64,000 nucleotides of DNA from Sulfolobus islandicus Y.N.15.51 (GCF_000022485.1 NC_012623.1:2444501-2508500), one strand, 5' to 3'; positions 17,976-28,730 are shown, numbered from the stretch's first letter. The notes: a model not told the origin generated them from the sequence alone. Numbers and translations: made by a program.

Positions 17976-19826
17976 ATGAGTATATTTAATAGGCGTAATA
18001 ACAAACAATCTCTCAACAATCAAGGCCCATCTAAAATTGAATTATTATTTTACAATTCCAGTATTATCAATGGTTTAGTTAAAAGCGTGGATATGAAAAT
18101 CAAAAAAGCTGGTATAAGTCAAGATCCTCGCTTATTTGCATCTAGGCTATTTCTTGCTCTGATACTTTCAATTGCCATTTCAGCGCTATTAATAGCGTTT
18201 TCTATTAGGTTCTTTGAGCTATATAGATTGACATTGCTTACAAAATATTTGGCAGGGTTTTTAACATTGATAATATTCGGTGTAATAATACCGCCTGTTG
18301 TTTATTTGATGCAAATTCTTCAATTATCTCAATCAACTGAGAATAGAAGAATAGGTCTTGATAGTGAAGCTCCAGCATTCGCTGCAGTATTTAACGTTTT
18401 CTTAAGATCTGGTCTAAGTGCAAGATACGTTTTCGACTACTTATCTAAATCCACAGCAATGCGCTACGCTAGTCAAATCGCCTCATATGTCAATAAGAGA
18501 GTTAAATATCTAGGAGAAGGTGTAGAAAGCGCAATAGTGGAATCATTAAACTATTCACCTTCGAAAGTATTTAATGAGTTTTTAATAACTTACGTTACTG
18601 CTGTAAGAACCGGAGCTCCAGTTCTAGATACAATGGAAGCTAAGACTAAAGATATTCTAAAGAATATAGAAACTTTAGCTTCTACTGCAGCAGAAAACTT
18701 GTCCGGAATTGCTGAGGGTTTTGTAATTTGGCTTTCCTCCGGTTTCATAACATTCTTTCTGGTTTTATTGTTACAAGCAATATTTCCATCTCTCTTTGGT
18801 TCAGTCCCATTTCCTATAATGGCTATTTTCGCAATAATTATGATACCATTGATAAATCTACTATTCATATGGGTTGTAGATCAAACCCAATTTAGATTTC
18901 CAGAGAGGTCATTAAAAGCGTACAAGGTATTTTATATTACCTTCCCCTTAGGGATAGTTATATCATTTATCGTACTATATTTAATAAAGGACCCAATTCC
19001 TCTTCTTTTATACCTACTATTTTTGAATGGTGGTGTACAGCAAATACCATTATCCGTGTCAACATTTACAATAGGTCTATTAATAGCTGTCATACCTCCA
19101 GCAGTAATTGCAATTAGGGAATTGAGGGAAGGTACAGGATATGACGTCTATGTCGTTTCTTTTCTAAGGGCTGTTGCTGAGGGGCTTAGAGCCGGGTTAA
19201 ATCCAGCTACTGTAGTTAAAAACTTAAAGGATTCCCCGGAAATGGGAAAGTTCAGAGATATACTGAATACCATTTACGCTTATTCTCTGTTAGGTGTCCC
19301 TATAAAGGACGCCTTTAAGATAGCCTCAGAGAGAATATTGGACTTTTCTAGTAGAGTTTCCTTAATTTCATTAGCGGATATGATAGAAATTGGTAGTTTG
19401 ACACCAGAGACAGTTGAGTCATTAGCAGAACAAGTTGATGCTCAAATAAGGATAAGGAGAAACTATAACGCCAAAATAAGAGTGTTACTATATGCACCGT
19501 ATATAGGAATTATTTTAGCCTTAGTAGCGTCTATCCTATTGGGTAACGCTATGTTTACTTTAATATCTCACCAATCTTATTCTTTATCTTATGGACCATT
19601 GTCCAATGCTACTGTGATCTTGCCCAAATCTCTCTATGTAATCTCTATTTCGGCACTCTTTAATTCGTTTTTGGCTGGATTGCTAGTAGGGAAATTAGGC
19701 TATGGCAAAACGGCAGCTGGTTTTATTCATTCGGCGATTTTAGTAGTTATAACTGCTATCTTAGTTGTCATATCATTACATATATCTCTAATACCTTCTA
19801 TATCTCCTTCGTCAACATCTTTATAA
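17976..19826 (+). CDS. Type IV pilus/TadC-like membrane protein (GspF domain, duplicated)
   Basis: A 616-residue polytopic protein with two GspF/TadC-type halves. Clear hydrophobic segments lie near residues 55-80, 90-110, 245-305, 310-340, 350-375 and three near the C-terminus. Cytosolic helical domains contain the RxxGxxPxxF-like and G...L...A patterns (FLRSGLSARYVFDYLS; FLRAVAEGLRAGLNPATVV). It forms the inner-membrane platform for a secretion ATPase. It is 23 bp from the ATPase. Sulfolobales use such pairs for pili, the archaellum and the bindosome; no pilin gene is seen nearby. Confidence 0.85.
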   Translation: MSIFNRRNNKQSLNNQGPSKIELLFYNSSIINGLVKSVDMKIKKAGISQDPRLFASRLFLALILSIAISALLIAFSIRFFELYRLTLLTKYLAGFLTLIIFGVIIPPVVYLMQILQLSQSTENRRIGLDSEAPAFAAVFNVFLRSGLSARYVFDYLSKSTAMRYASQIASYVNKRVKYLGEGVESAIVESLNYSPSKVFNEFLITYVTAVRTGAPVLDTMEAKTKDILKNIETLASTAAENLSGIAEGFVIWLSSGFITFFLVLLLQAIFPSLFGSVPFPIMAIFAIIMIPLINLLFIWVVDQTQFRFPERSLKAYKVFYITFPLGIVISFIVLYLIKDPIPLLLYLLFLNGGVQQIPLSVSTFTIGLLIAVIPPAVIAIRELREGTGYDVYVVSFLRAVAEGLRAGLNPATVVKNLKDSPEMGKFRDILNTIYAYSLLGVPIKDAFKIASERILDFSSRVSLISLADMIEIGSLTPETVESLAEQVDAQIRIRRNYNAKIRVLLYAPYIGIILALVASILLGNAMFTLISHQSYSLSYGPLSNATVILPKSLYVISISALFNSFLAGLLVGKLGYGKTAAGFIHSAILVVITAILVVISLHISLIPSISPSSTSL

Positions 19827-19849
19827 TCTAGATGGAGAAGTGATATATA

Positions 19850-21583
19850 ATGAGTAAAATTTTTAAATCTCTCTTGCCAAAAGGCAAACCCACCGTTAAG
19901 CAATTGCCTATAGCAGAGTTGCCTATAACACTCTATCCAGTTAGCCCTTTTCCAGAAGAGGTAACTACAATTGTTGCAGACTACGAAGTGAATATACTAA
20001 GCTTAGCCCCAGAGGATGTCAAGTCCAATATAGTCCGAAATAATATAGAGTTAGTATTGCCGAATCCTCACATCTTTATTACCTTTGATGAAAGGAAGGG
20101 TATATACAAATACGTTTTATTGGAACCACCAGTAAATGATACCATTTACACCATGTATAATATATTCATAGAAGAGGTAGAGAGAGAATTACTTTCCAAA
20201 ACACCCTCGCTTGACCTTGCGAAAATTATATTCGAACTTAATAAGAAAAGATCTAATCTTAATATCATCCAAGAGAAAAGGGGAGATATACACATACTAA
20301 GTACAAACGCAAGAGTTACGTTATATTACCTATTAAGGAACATGTTCGGATACAATGTATTAACTTCACTCGTTGCTGATAAGAACATTGAAGATATTTC
20401 CGTTTCTGGTCTGAATAATCCAGTTTATGTATATCATAGAAGTTACGAATACGTTCCAACTAACATTATGTTTACTAAGAACATGCAGATATCTCCGCAA
20501 CTTAATATTACAATAGATGGTGAGGAGTTACTAGATCAATTAGTCCTAAGAATGCTCTCAACCACCGGTAAGTCAATTTCAGTTGCCGAACCGATACAAG
20601 ATGGTATGTTACCAAATGGCGATAGGATTGCCGCAACATTCAGACGTGAAGTATCAGCAAGTGGTTCTTCAGTAGTGATACGAAGATTTAGTGAAAGGCC
20701 CATCACAATACTAGATTTAATCAATTCCAGCACCTTATCTCCAGAGTTGGCCGCATATCTATGGTATGGAATGGATCTGAGGATGAGTATCATGTCAATA
20801 GGAGTTACTGGTGCTGGAAAGACCACTTTGCTTAATGCAGTTCTGAATCTAGTTAAAGAGAGCATGAAGATTGTCTCTATAGAAGATATTCCGGAAATCA
20901 GATTAGCACATACTAATTGGGTTCAACTTTACGCTAGACCAGCATATGCAGGAGTAGGCAAAGAGATTTCATTAATGGATTTGCTAAAATTATCCCTCAG
21001 ATATAGGCCAGATATAATAGTGGTAGGTGAGATAAGAGGACAAGAGGCTTACGTATTATTTCAAGCGATATCAACTGGACACGGTGGTGCTACGACATTC
21101 CACGCGTATAATACTGACTCTGTAATAAAGAGGCTTATGAATGAGCCCCTTAACATTCCACAAGAGTGGATACCTATGATGAACATAGTGATGACAATTA
21201 GGAGGTTACCAGTATATGTAGGCGAGAAGATCGTTCTAAGGAGACGTGTTGTGGCAGTCGATGAAATAGTTAGTTGGAATGATTATAGAAGGGTCTCGAG
21301 TTGGGATCCGAAAAGTGACACATTTACAATCAATCTTGACTCTGCCAGAGCATTAAAAAATAGAATAGAAGAAGCTGGACTTAGTATAGATGATGTTAAG
21401 AGAGAGATGGAGAGGAGAGCATTATTCCTAAAATTATTAGCGTCTTCCAGGGAGATAATACAGAGTGAGGAGAGTTATAAGCTTGTGAAGAACTATATAA
21501 TAAAGTATAGTTTAAAGCCAGAAGAAGCCCTAAAAGAAGTTCAATCAATGGCCAAGACAAAAGCTATAGAATTAAAAGAATAA
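19850..21583 (+). CDS. Type II/IV secretion ATPase (GspE/TadA-like)
   Basis: A 577-residue secretion ATPase. Walker A is GVTGAGKTT (about residue 320), followed by the Asp box IVSIEDIPEIRL, Walker B VVGEIRG and the His box STGHGGATTFHA. The N-terminal third is the usual docking region. It powers assembly of a type IV pilus-like structure through the adjacent GspF-type protein. It ends 20 bp inside the converging glycosyltransferase gene. Which Sulfolobales system it serves cannot be told from the sequence. Confidence 0.9.
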   Translation: MSKIFKSLLPKGKPTVKQLPIAELPITLYPVSPFPEEVTTIVADYEVNILSLAPEDVKSNIVRNNIELVLPNPHIFITFDERKGIYKYVLLEPPVNDTIYTMYNIFIEEVERELLSKTPSLDLAKIIFELNKKRSNLNIIQEKRGDIHILSTNARVTLYYLLRNMFGYNVLTSLVADKNIEDISVSGLNNPVYVYHRSYEYVPTNIMFTKNMQISPQLNITIDGEELLDQLVLRMLSTTGKSISVAEPIQDGMLPNGDRIAATFRREVSASGSSVVIRRFSERPITILDLINSSTLSPELAAYLWYGMDLRMSIMSIGVTGAGKTTLLNAVLNLVKESMKIVSIEDIPEIRLAHTNWVQLYARPAYAGVGKEISLMDLLKLSLRYRPDIIVVGEIRGQEAYVLFQAISTGHGGATTFHAYNTDSVIKRLMNEPLNIPQEWIPMMNIVMTIRRLPVYVGEKIVLRRRVVAVDEIVSWNDYRRVSSWDPKSDTFTINLDSARALKNRIEEAGLSIDDVKREMERRALFLKLLASSREIIQSEESYKLVKNYIIKYSLKPEEALKEVQSMAKTKAIELKE

Positions 21584-22844
21584 TTGAAACCAAGATTAAC
21601 AATAAAGATGAAATGGTGTTATTGAAAAGACTATTAACATATGCCATAATTGCGAGAATAACTCCCAATATTTTTATACTCAAGATTTCTTCTTCTTTTA
21701 CAATGTGGTTTTTAGGAGTGACTTTCCATTTGAACCTTACTTTAAATACTCCTTGAACGTAACCTATAAGGGAAGCGATTACGGTTACAATCCCACTTCT
21801 ATATTCATCCTTAGGTTTTATTAGAGTTATATAAATTCCATTTGAGACCAGTATTGGGATCAGTGAGCTAAAGACGTACAGATAGTTTATATTTAATGTA
21901 AACTGAAGGGAAATAACAATCAAAAATACTAATAGATATAAGGGGTACAATCCCCATTGTTGAGAATAAATAAATCCCTCAACTCCCTTTACTCCTAATT
22001 TAAACAGTCTCATGCTGTAGGCGAGCAATTCTCCAGAGCCATAAGCCCATCTTTTAATTTGGTTATATAAATCAGTTAGGGTATAAGGGGCTAAGGTATA
22101 AACTACAATATCATCAACATATTTCACTCTAATACCATTTAGAGCAAGTCTAATACCTAGCTCTAAATCTTCCGCTACACTATTTTCTTTCCATCCGCCT
22201 ACTTTCCTTAAAATATCTCTCCTTATTGCAAATGCTGAACCATTTGCAAAAATTATTAGGCCTAACTTCTCTCTGGCCTTAAATAAGGCATTCATTACGA
22301 ATTCATTAGTGTGAGAGTATATTTTTTGGACTGGTGTGACAGGATCTCTAACTTTTAGCCTAAACGCAGCAGCATCGTAACTAAGTTTAGAAATTTTACG
22401 TAAAAAGTTCTTTTCTACTCTGGCTTCAGCGTCAAGAAACACTAACAATTCCCCATCAGAAAGGTTAAAGGCAAAGTTTAGTGCTCCAGCTTTTCTTCCC
22501 ATATTTTCTGGTCTCCTTATAATTACGAAATTCTCTGGAATTCTATCTACAACTTTCATAATTTTTTCAAAATTTTCTAACGAATCATCAGAAATTATTA
22601 TAACTCTGTAAGGTCTGTAGTCCAATTCCGATAAATTATCGATTAACTCTTTTATCGTTCTCTCGTTCTCGTCCTTTATCGCGACTATTATATCTATTTT
22701 CTCATTAGACTTGTTTCTATCATTACCCAATACTTGTACTAAATTTTCATTGGAAACTTTATAGTAAAATGCTTGAAGAAGTATCCATAAAGATGTAATA
22801 GAGGAGGATATAAAAAGTAAAATTTCAAAAATTTCCCTTATCAT
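21564..22844 (-). CDS. Family 2 glycosyltransferase, membrane-bound
   Basis: A 426-residue processive-type GT2. An N-terminal membrane helix (about 3-25) precedes the catalytic domain with DDS, the D-x-D-like [14 protein letters not shown] and QIKRW motifs, and several C-terminal membrane segments follow. This is the D,D,D,QxxRW set of cellulose/hyaluronan synthase-like enzymes. Its ATG overlaps the pyrophosphatase stop by 4 bp. It probably makes a cell-surface or exopolysaccharide; the sugar is unknown. Confidence 0.87.
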   Translation of the reverse strand: MIREIFEILLFISSSITSLWILLQAFYYKVSNENLVQVLGNDRNKSNEKIDIIVAIKDENERTIKELIDNLSELDYRPYRVIIISDDSLENFEKIMKVVDRIPENFVIIRRPENMGRKAGALNFAFNLSDGELLVFLDAEARVEKNFLRKISKLSYDAAAFRLKVRDPVTPVQKIYSHTNEFVMNALFKAREKLGLIIFANGSAFAIRRDILRKVGGWKENSVAEDLELGIRLALNGIRVKYVDDIVVYTLAPYTLTDLYNQIKRWAYGSGELLAYSMRLFKLGVKGVEGFIYSQQWGLYPLYLLVFLIVISLQFTLNINYLYVFSSLIPILVSNGIYITLIKPKDEYRSGIVTVIASLIGYVQGVFKVRFKWKVTPKNHIVKEEEILSIKILGVILAIMAYVNSLFNNTISSLLLILVSIILLIL

Positions 22845-23359
22845 CCTTGTTTCTTTCTGTCAATTGCTTTTTTAATTCTTTCCTTAGCCTCGGCTACGCC
22901 TCCCCATCCACTTATTTTTACCCATTTATTTGGTTCCAGTTCTTTATAGTGCTCAAAGAAATGTACAATCTTATTCCTTGTAGCCTCTGGAAGATCTTTA
23001 ACATCGTTAATATTAGAAAATGAAGGGTCTGTCTTATTTCTTGGCACTGCTATTACCTTGGCGTCTTCACCTTCCTCATCCCTCATGTAAATCATTCCTA
23101 TAGGTCTTGCTTCTATTACTGTACCCGGCATTAATGAGTAATTCCCTAGAACTAATACGTCTAAGGGATCCCCATCTTCTTCTAAAGTCTCTGGAATAAA
23201 ACCATAATTAAATGGATATACCATTGACGTATATAACACTCTATCTACTTTAATAACCTCTCCCTCTTCATCATATTCGTATTTAATGTTTGAACCCATA
23301 GGTATTTCTATGAACACATTTACCTCATCTGGGGCTTTTTTCCCCGGACCTAACTTCAT
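22841..23359 (-). CDS. ppa: Soluble inorganic pyrophosphatase
   Basis: A 172-residue family I pyrophosphatase. The metal-binding run [11 protein letters not shown], the [15 protein letters not shown] segment and the [14 protein letters not shown] motif are all present. It hydrolyses the pyrophosphate made by biosynthetic reactions. It overlaps the glycosyltransferase gene, so the two are co-transcribed. Confidence 0.95.
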   Translation of the reverse strand: MKLGPGKKAPDEVNVFIEIPMGSNIKYEYDEEGEVIKVDRVLYTSMVYPFNYGFIPETLEEDGDPLDVLVLGNYSLMPGTVIEARPIGMIYMRDEEGEDAKVIAVPRNKTDPSFSNINDVKDLPEATRNKIVHFFEHYKELEPNKWVKISGWGGVAEAKERIKKAIDRKKQG

Positions 23360-23386
23360 ATCCTTTCACTGTTTATTATTTTGGAG

Positions 23387-23923
23387 TCAACTATTTAAAC
23401 TATTCGTTATTTTAATAACCAGTTCTCTTATCTGATTCAAAGGCTCTATGGAAAGTAATTTATCTATTTCCTCTGCGTAACTTGAGATTATCTCATCAAC
23501 ATTAAATCCGATTCTCTTGTATCTTAATCCTTGTAAATATGTTGAAAGCCTATCTGATAACTTAGCTACTTTAGCCTCATTAGTCTTTAACTCCCTAAGT
23601 TCAAGGAAAAAATCCTTTCCTATCCCCAATTCGTCAAATGCCTCCACTTCAGCTTCCCTTTTATTAATTCTATTAGTAGCCCACTTTGGTAAATCTCCTA
23701 GTAAAGTCTCCCCTGCATCATGAAATAGGGCAATAACTGCACTATGTTCTGGATCGATTTCAACTCCTTTTCTCTTAAGCTCGGTGGAAAGTACATAGGC
23801 CAAGACTGACGCTTCGAAACTATGTGAAGCCACTGTTTCCCCCATTGCTGATGGGATCCCATTCTGCATCCAACCAGTTCTAACTAAATTTTTAGCGCCT
23901 TCTAACAATCTCTCCAGTTTCAT
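23387..23923 (-). CDS. HD-domain hydrolase (YfbR-like)
   Basis: A 178-residue HD protein. The metal ligands are visible as ASHSFEASVLA, then LFHDAGETLLGD with the HD pair, and a later Asp in KLSDRLS. The nearest described families are 5'-deoxynucleotidase YfbR and HDDC2. It probably removes phosphate from deoxynucleoside monophosphates. It follows pyrophosphatase in the same direction, 27 bp away. Confidence 0.82.
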   Translation of the reverse strand: MKLERLLEGAKNLVRTGWMQNGIPSAMGETVASHSFEASVLAYVLSTELKRKGVEIDPEHSAVIALFHDAGETLLGDLPKWATNRINKREAEVEAFDELGIGKDFFLELRELKTNEAKVAKLSDRLSTYLQGLRYKRIGFNVDEIISSYAEEIDKLLSIEPLNQIRELVIKITNSLNS

Positions 23924-23940
23924 CTTAAATTAAAATGAAG

Positions 23941-25275
23941 CTACAGCATTTTTAATAAGTTATCTAAAGTTTCTATCATCTCCTCCATATTTTTTGTCCA
24001 AAATCTAATCATTGCCTCCTTTCCCCTGGTACCTTTATCGTAAATTACATTAGGTATCCTAACGTATTCACCACTTATATACTCAATAATCCACTGCATC
24101 GTCTTTCCTTCTCCATGACTAGGTTCCAATTCCCTATTAATCTCAACAGTTTCATAGCCAATTTCCTTAAAACTCTCAACTATCTTATCGTCGTATCTAA
24201 TGTTCATTAAGCAAGTACTATTCATTCCCTTGAGAATAATTGATAATAACATTCTGGCTGTATGGGTCGGATTTCCAAATACGACGGGATGACCAACAAT
24301 TACCTTTTTATCCCACCTCCTTATTATTCTACCTCTAAATGTAGCAATGTCGTTTAGATCCCTAACGTATTCTGGTTTTATACTGTGTGCTAGATTCGAT
24401 TGTACTTCAGGTATTAAAATCCAGAATTTCTCGTTATTTTCAGCAAAGTCTGCAAATCTTCTCATCTCCTCAACTACTTCATATTTCATAGACTTCTTCA
24501 TGATCTCAATACTTACGTTAACTGGTCCTACACCTTTCCCTATATTAAGTCCATATTCTATTGGGGATTGAACAAAATCTCTTGCTTTCCTAAAGGCCAA
24601 TTTTACATCCTTCGTCTTTATATATTCTGCAGTAAACGCAGTTGCAAATACGCTGCCAGTACCATGTGTGTCTTTTGCTTGTATCCTGTGATAACCTATC
24701 TTATATACTCCCTCTTCATTACACATGTAGTCGAAGCTAAAATCTCCCTTACTATGGCCTCCCTTAATTATTACGTGAGCAATATTGTAAGTTTCCCTTA
24801 TCTTTTTACATGCAATAACTACATCACTTTCCTTTTCTACCTTAATACTGCTAATTGCAGATGCTTCTATTATGTTTGGTGTTATTACCTTAGCGATGGG
24901 TAAAATTATCTTCTTGTAATCTTCAACGTCTTTAATTAGTGGGGTTCCATCCTTTGCGTACAGTACTGGGTCTACTACTAAAAAAGAATCGTGTAATAAT
25001 TCATTCACAACTTGAAACTGTTCTTTGGTATATATCATTCCCATCTTAACAGCTTCGACATTGAAATCATCAAGTAATGTTTCTATCTGTTTTTTAAGGA
25101 ATTCAGAGCTAACAACATTAATATCTTTTATACCTTTTGTACTTTGAGCTGTTATTGCAGTAATTGCAAAAACTCCGTGAATTCCTAATACTTCAAAAAC
25201 TCTTAGATCAGTCTCTCCTCCTGCTCCATTACCAGTATCTAATCCAGCTACGGTCATTCCAACTGGTTTAATCAT
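23941..25275 (-). CDS. thiD: Bifunctional hydroxymethylpyrimidine kinase / thiamine-phosphate synthase (ThiD-ThiN)
   Basis: About 444 residues. The N-terminal 260 residues are the ThiD kinase: [24 protein letters not shown] and [13 protein letters not shown] (active-site GTG). The C-terminal part (about 265-440) is ThiN, which couples the pyrimidine and thiazole phosphates in archaea. I start it at ATG 25275, overlapping the MoaD-MoaE stop by 4 bp (ATGA), rather than 36 nt further upstream. The GNGAGG loop replaces the usual SG(G/S)AG. Confidence 0.88.
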   Translation of the reverse strand: MIKPVGMTVAGLDTGNGAGGETDLRVFEVLGIHGVFAITAITAQSTKGIKDINVVSSEFLKKQIETLLDDFNVEAVKMGMIYTKEQFQVVNELLHDSFLVVDPVLYAKDGTPLIKDVEDYKKIILPIAKVITPNIIEASAISSIKVEKESDVVIACKKIRETYNIAHVIIKGGHSKGDFSFDYMCNEEGVYKIGYHRIQAKDTHGTGSVFATAFTAEYIKTKDVKLAFRKARDFVQSPIEYGLNIGKGVGPVNVSIEIMKKSMKYEVVEEMRRFADFAENNEKFWILIPEVQSNLAHSIKPEYVRDLNDIATFRGRIIRRWDKKVIVGHPVVFGNPTHTARMLLSIILKGMNSTCLMNIRYDDKIVESFKEIGYETVEINRELEPSHGEGKTMQWIIEYISGEYVRIPNVIYDKGTRGKEAMIRFWTKNMEEMIETLDNLLKML

Positions 25276-25967
25276 TGCTTTTTCACTCTCGTATTTCCAG
25301 CTACTACCCAATATTCTCCATCATCTCTTATTTCCAATTTCCAAATTCCAGTACTATGTTTAACCAATTCCAATGTTTCTTTCACCGCATCTATGGCATC
25401 TTTTCTTCCCTTGCCTAGGGCCATTATAAGTAAGACATTCTCTCCAGGTTTCATGGACTCTATTACATGTATTATCTCAAGGTCAATCAAGTCACTATAT
25501 TTCCTCTTCATTTCTTCTTTTATTTCTAGAAACCTCTTCCTGGTGTACTCTTCATAAGCTTCGTATCTCAGTTCTAAGACTTTGTGATTGTCTACTATAC
25601 CTTTAACAAAACCTACATAAACAACTAAAGAGCCTGCTTCCGGAGGGGCTTTTTCTCTGAATTTCCTAATTTCCTCAAGTAAGTCGAACCTTTTCCCTAT
25701 AATTAAATCTCCACCAGAAGGTGGTGGTAATAATGCTACCTCATCTCCATCTTTAATATTCTTAGTTGATGCTGAACCATTTACCAAAATTGAAACTTTT
25801 ATCCCGTTTATTCCGTTTTTCAAGAAGTTTACTAATTCATTTCCGTACATTTTACCTAGTTGTTCAATGAGGCAGCCAACGTCTTCACACTCAGTTTCCA
25901 ATACTTCATTCGACTTATGGGTTATATCTTTAATGAATGCAAAATAGAGAACTTTCACTTTTTTCAT
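25272..25967 (-). CDS. MoaD-MoaE fusion protein (molybdopterin synthase)
   Basis: A 231-residue protein. Residues about 1-88 are a MoaD ubiquitin-like domain ending in LLPPPSGGD, and residues about 90-231 are MoaE, with the [17 protein letters not shown] start and [20 protein letters not shown]. MoaD normally ends in a free Gly-Gly that becomes the thiocarboxylate; here that GG is followed directly by MoaE. Separation by a protease would be needed for standard chemistry. It is followed by the ThiD-ThiN gene with 4-bp overlap. Confidence 0.87.
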   Translation of the reverse strand: MKKVKVLYFAFIKDITHKSNEVLETECEDVGCLIEQLGKMYGNELVNFLKNGINGIKVSILVNGSASTKNIKDGDEVALLPPPSGGDLIIGKRFDLLEEIRKFREKAPPEAGSLVVYVGFVKGIVDNHKVLELRYEAYEEYTRKRFLEIKEEMKRKYSDLIDLEIIHVIESMKPGENVLLIMALGKGRKDAIDAVKETLELVKHSTGIWKLEIRDDGEYWVVAGNTRVKKQ

Positions 25968-26004
25968 ACACTCACCATTATTAATTTTTTAATCCTTAGT
26001 TAGT

Positions 26005-26460
26005 ATGAGTGAAGACGAGATAATAGATTTAATATTCAATAATCAACGTGATATAAGGCAAGGTACAGCGATTAGGAAGGAAAACAATGAAGTTCTAAAC
26101 AAATTAAATGAGATAGAGAAGCTTCTACAATATCTAATTAAGAGTAAAGAAAGAGGAGTTCAGCAAAACGGGAGTTTATGTGAACAAATTCTTTCATCAG
26201 CCTATGTTATTCTTGATGAGAGTATTGGAAACATAAGCAGAAATTACTATATAGTTGAGCTAGATAGTTCAAGAAAATTTATAACATTCAGAGATACAAT
26301 AGAACTTCTCAACTTTTACTTTTCTCAAAATATAAATGAGCAAGATTTGGAAGATAAGCTTCCTAAAAGGCTTGTTCCGCTATTTAGATTCATGAGAAGA
26401 AATGGGTTAATATATTTTGGCTACGATGAGAAACGATATTTTATTGTTGATTATAAGTAA
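26005..26460 (+). CDS. Hypothetical protein
   Basis: A 151-residue protein with a heptad-rich helix near residues 25-50 (EVLNKLNEIEKLLQYLIK region), suggesting oligomerisation, and a C-terminal RFMRRNGLIYFGYDEKRYF segment that could be a winged-helix or beta-rich end. I recognise no family. Its 3' end overlaps the converging FAD/Fe-S gene by 10 bp. Confidence 0.5.
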   Translation: MSEDEIIDLIFNNQRDIRQGTAIRKENNEVLNKLNEIEKLLQYLIKSKERGVQQNGSLCEQILSSAYVILDESIGNISRNYYIVELDSSRKFITFRDTIELLNFYFSQNINEQDLEDKLPKRLVPLFRFMRRNGLIYFGYDEKRYFIVDYK

Positions 26461-28703
26461 ATAATATTATTTATTGTACTTTCGATCAAGTTTTCGTTTA
26501 TAGATCTTTTTAAAGCTTCCTTTAGTACGTTCAGAAAGTCGTTAGTTTTAACTAAATCTTTTACAGAATAATCTAATTTATTGGACTTTGCAATTTCGTC
26601 ACGTAAAATATTTATTTCATTACTAAAATTATAACTTGAGAGATAATCAGTATATGTTGAAATTTTCTGCTTTAGTAATGGTCTATCTTGTGATAGTTTG
26701 GATAAGAATTCTTTTACTTCAGGCTTAGAGCCCATTTTGCGTATAAGCTCACTGCTAATATGTTTAGAGATAATTGGAATAGTCAACAATAAGAAGTATT
26801 GGCTACCTCCTAAACTCCACATGACTACTTTTTCAGCAACTTCATCCTCAGAAGCCATTAAACCACTCACTACAGCTTTCACTAGCAAATCGAATATTAT
26901 ATTCTCATCTATCATGACTTTTTCTTCTTTAACTACTACCTCTTTTTTCTTTAGGAATAGACTGTATACTGATGTTGTTCCAAATTTCCAAGTAGAAAAT
27001 GGACATACGGTCAAGAAGGCTTTTCTAGTAGATTTAAGTGGGCTACCTTTATAAGATGTTAAGAATAAGCCTGCACATTCATTATATGGTGAATTATATC
27101 CAAACTTCTTTGCCCAGCACCCTAAATGTATCTCCTTATCCTTTAGTTCATTTTTAATAACTTCATACGCAAATATTCCCTTCTGTTCACTGAACTTATT
27201 ATAAATATACAATCCCTCCGGGCATAGAAAATAAATATCAGCAGCATTTTGTTCAATTCTTAATCTATTTATCTTCTCAACACTATTTTTCACACCTTCT
27301 AGATTCCCCGCTAGGTAATCGTTAAAACCGCAACAAATTCCAGTAACTAGTTTTACTCTAGGAGATAGCTCTTGAGGCAGCTTGTCTCCATTAGTTAAGA
27401 GGTAATTTAGGAATCCCTCTAGTCCTAATGGATCGTATTTTGCTGCACAACCTACAAATAATAAGAAGACTGGTCTATTCCTATATTTGGAGAGCAAACT
27501 GTTTTCCAGTTCGTAAATATCTCTCGGCACTTCATCTATTTCCAGTTCTACTGTTTCCTTATTTTCATTAAATTGCGGTAAAGTTTCCATTAGATTTGAA
27601 ATGTTTATTCCTACCGGGCAAGCTTCTTGACAAGAAGCACATCCAAAACAGAATTCAAAATTAGTCTCACCAGTCAATAATCTATTGAATCTTCCTAAAG
27701 GCGAATAAATGATGCTATTGGTAGTGTTGTAGGCAAGACAACTGTCCAAACATAATGAACAATTTATACATTTAGATGCTTCAATTACTATGTTTTTATT
27801 TATTCTCCTGGATCTAACTCTTATTTCATATTTTTTAAAGTTTTTTAATATATCTTTATGGATTTCCTCGTATTCTTTCAAATAGGGGAACGGAACCACG
27901 TCTGGATTTCTTCTCAGATATTCGAAAAGTTCTGTTAATCTGGTTTCCTCTAAACTTCCTATTAGAACTTTATATCTCTCTGGTGAGTTATAGTTGATTA
28001 TATATCCTATTTTAAAATCAAAATTAAATTCTACATTTTTGTCATAATTAGCCATCAATACTATAGGTACGTAATTTCTCTTGAATATATTATGTATCTC
28101 TATACTCAGACTTTTTATCAAATTGTTTGTAGATACTGATTTAAAATTCTCATTAATAATCTTATTGTAGAACGAGGGTATGTAATACCTTACACTATCT
28201 TTGTATATTAGCGCAGACCAAGCGAAGTTATTTTCACTTTCAGTCTCTAACAGTTCTGGATATTTTACAGCTAGAATTCTTACTACTTTGTAGTCAACTA
28301 GCTCATTTATAGTCTTTTTACCCTTCGTAAATCCGAATTTATAACTACCAAACCCCGACCCATTTAATACAGTGAAGCCTCCTACTGTGCCTTTTAAATA
28401 TAATGGAAAAATTGCTGGAAAATAATTAATTTTCGAAAGCTCATCTATTAATTTATCGAAAGTTATTCCTGCAGGTACTTCAAATATTTTAAATATATTC
28501 TTACCTTCAACTTCTCTGAATACGCTACCATCATCAAATCTATCCGGAGCGCGTATGATTTTCGGATTAGCATATTTTAATACGTTACCATATAAACCGG
28601 TTAATCTACCAACCACCAATTCATTTTTATCTCTACTTTCGATCTTTTTTACATCATAGCCTCCTATCACGGCTCTGCTGAATATTGATGCGTCTAAAAT
28701 CAC
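26451..28703 (-). CDS. FAD-binding / 4Fe-4S oxidoreductase fusion (GlcD-GlpC-like)
   Basis: A 750-residue protein. Residues about 30-270 resemble a PCMH-type FAD domain (VPAGITFDKLIDELS, GTVGGFTVLNGSGFGSYKFG). Two [4Fe-4S] clusters follow: C312-x2-C315-x2-C318-x3-C322 and C352-x2-C355-x2-C358-x3-C362-P. Then comes a domain with one CCG-like turn (GICCGF, about residue 465) and others degenerate, and an extra 150 helical residues. The layout matches D-lactate/glycolate dehydrogenase plus GlpC. Substrate and electron acceptor are unknown, and the FAD half looks short and diverged. Confidence 0.7.
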   Translation of the reverse strand: MILDASIFSRAVIGGYDVKKIESRDKNELVVGRLTGLYGNVLKYANPKIIRAPDRFDDGSVFREVEGKNIFKIFEVPAGITFDKLIDELSKINYFPAIFPLYLKGTVGGFTVLNGSGFGSYKFGFTKGKKTINELVDYKVVRILAVKYPELLETESENNFAWSALIYKDSVRYYIPSFYNKIINENFKSVSTNNLIKSLSIEIHNIFKRNYVPIVLMANYDKNVEFNFDFKIGYIINYNSPERYKVLIGSLEETRLTELFEYLRRNPDVVPFPYLKEYEEIHKDILKNFKKYEIRVRSRRINKNIVIEASKCINCSLCLDSCLAYNTTNSIIYSPLGRFNRLLTGETNFEFCFGCASCQEACPVGINISNLMETLPQFNENKETVELEIDEVPRDIYELENSLLSKYRNRPVFLLFVGCAAKYDPLGLEGFLNYLLTNGDKLPQELSPRVKLVTGICCGFNDYLAGNLEGVKNSVEKINRLRIEQNAADIYFLCPEGLYIYNKFSEQKGIFAYEVIKNELKDKEIHLGCWAKKFGYNSPYNECAGLFLTSYKGSPLKSTRKAFLTVCPFSTWKFGTTSVYSLFLKKKEVVVKEEKVMIDENIIFDLLVKAVVSGLMASEDEVAEKVVMWSLGGSQYFLLLTIPIISKHISSELIRKMGSKPEVKEFLSKLSQDRPLLKQKISTYTDYLSSYNFSNEINILRDEIAKSNKLDYSVKDLVKTNDFLNVLKEALKRSINENLIESTINNIIYL

Positions 28704-28720
28704 AACTGCTCTTAGTAAAA

Positions 28721-28730
28721 ATTATTAATA
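28721..28730. promoter_or_regulatory. Shared TATA-like box for divergent FAD/Fe-S and pantoate kinase genes
   Basis: ATTATTAATA lies midway between the minus-strand ATG (28703) and the plus-strand GTG (28751). It is about 23-25 nt from each start, the spacing of leaderless archaeal promoters, and its TATTAATA core is palindromic. Confidence 0.4.
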
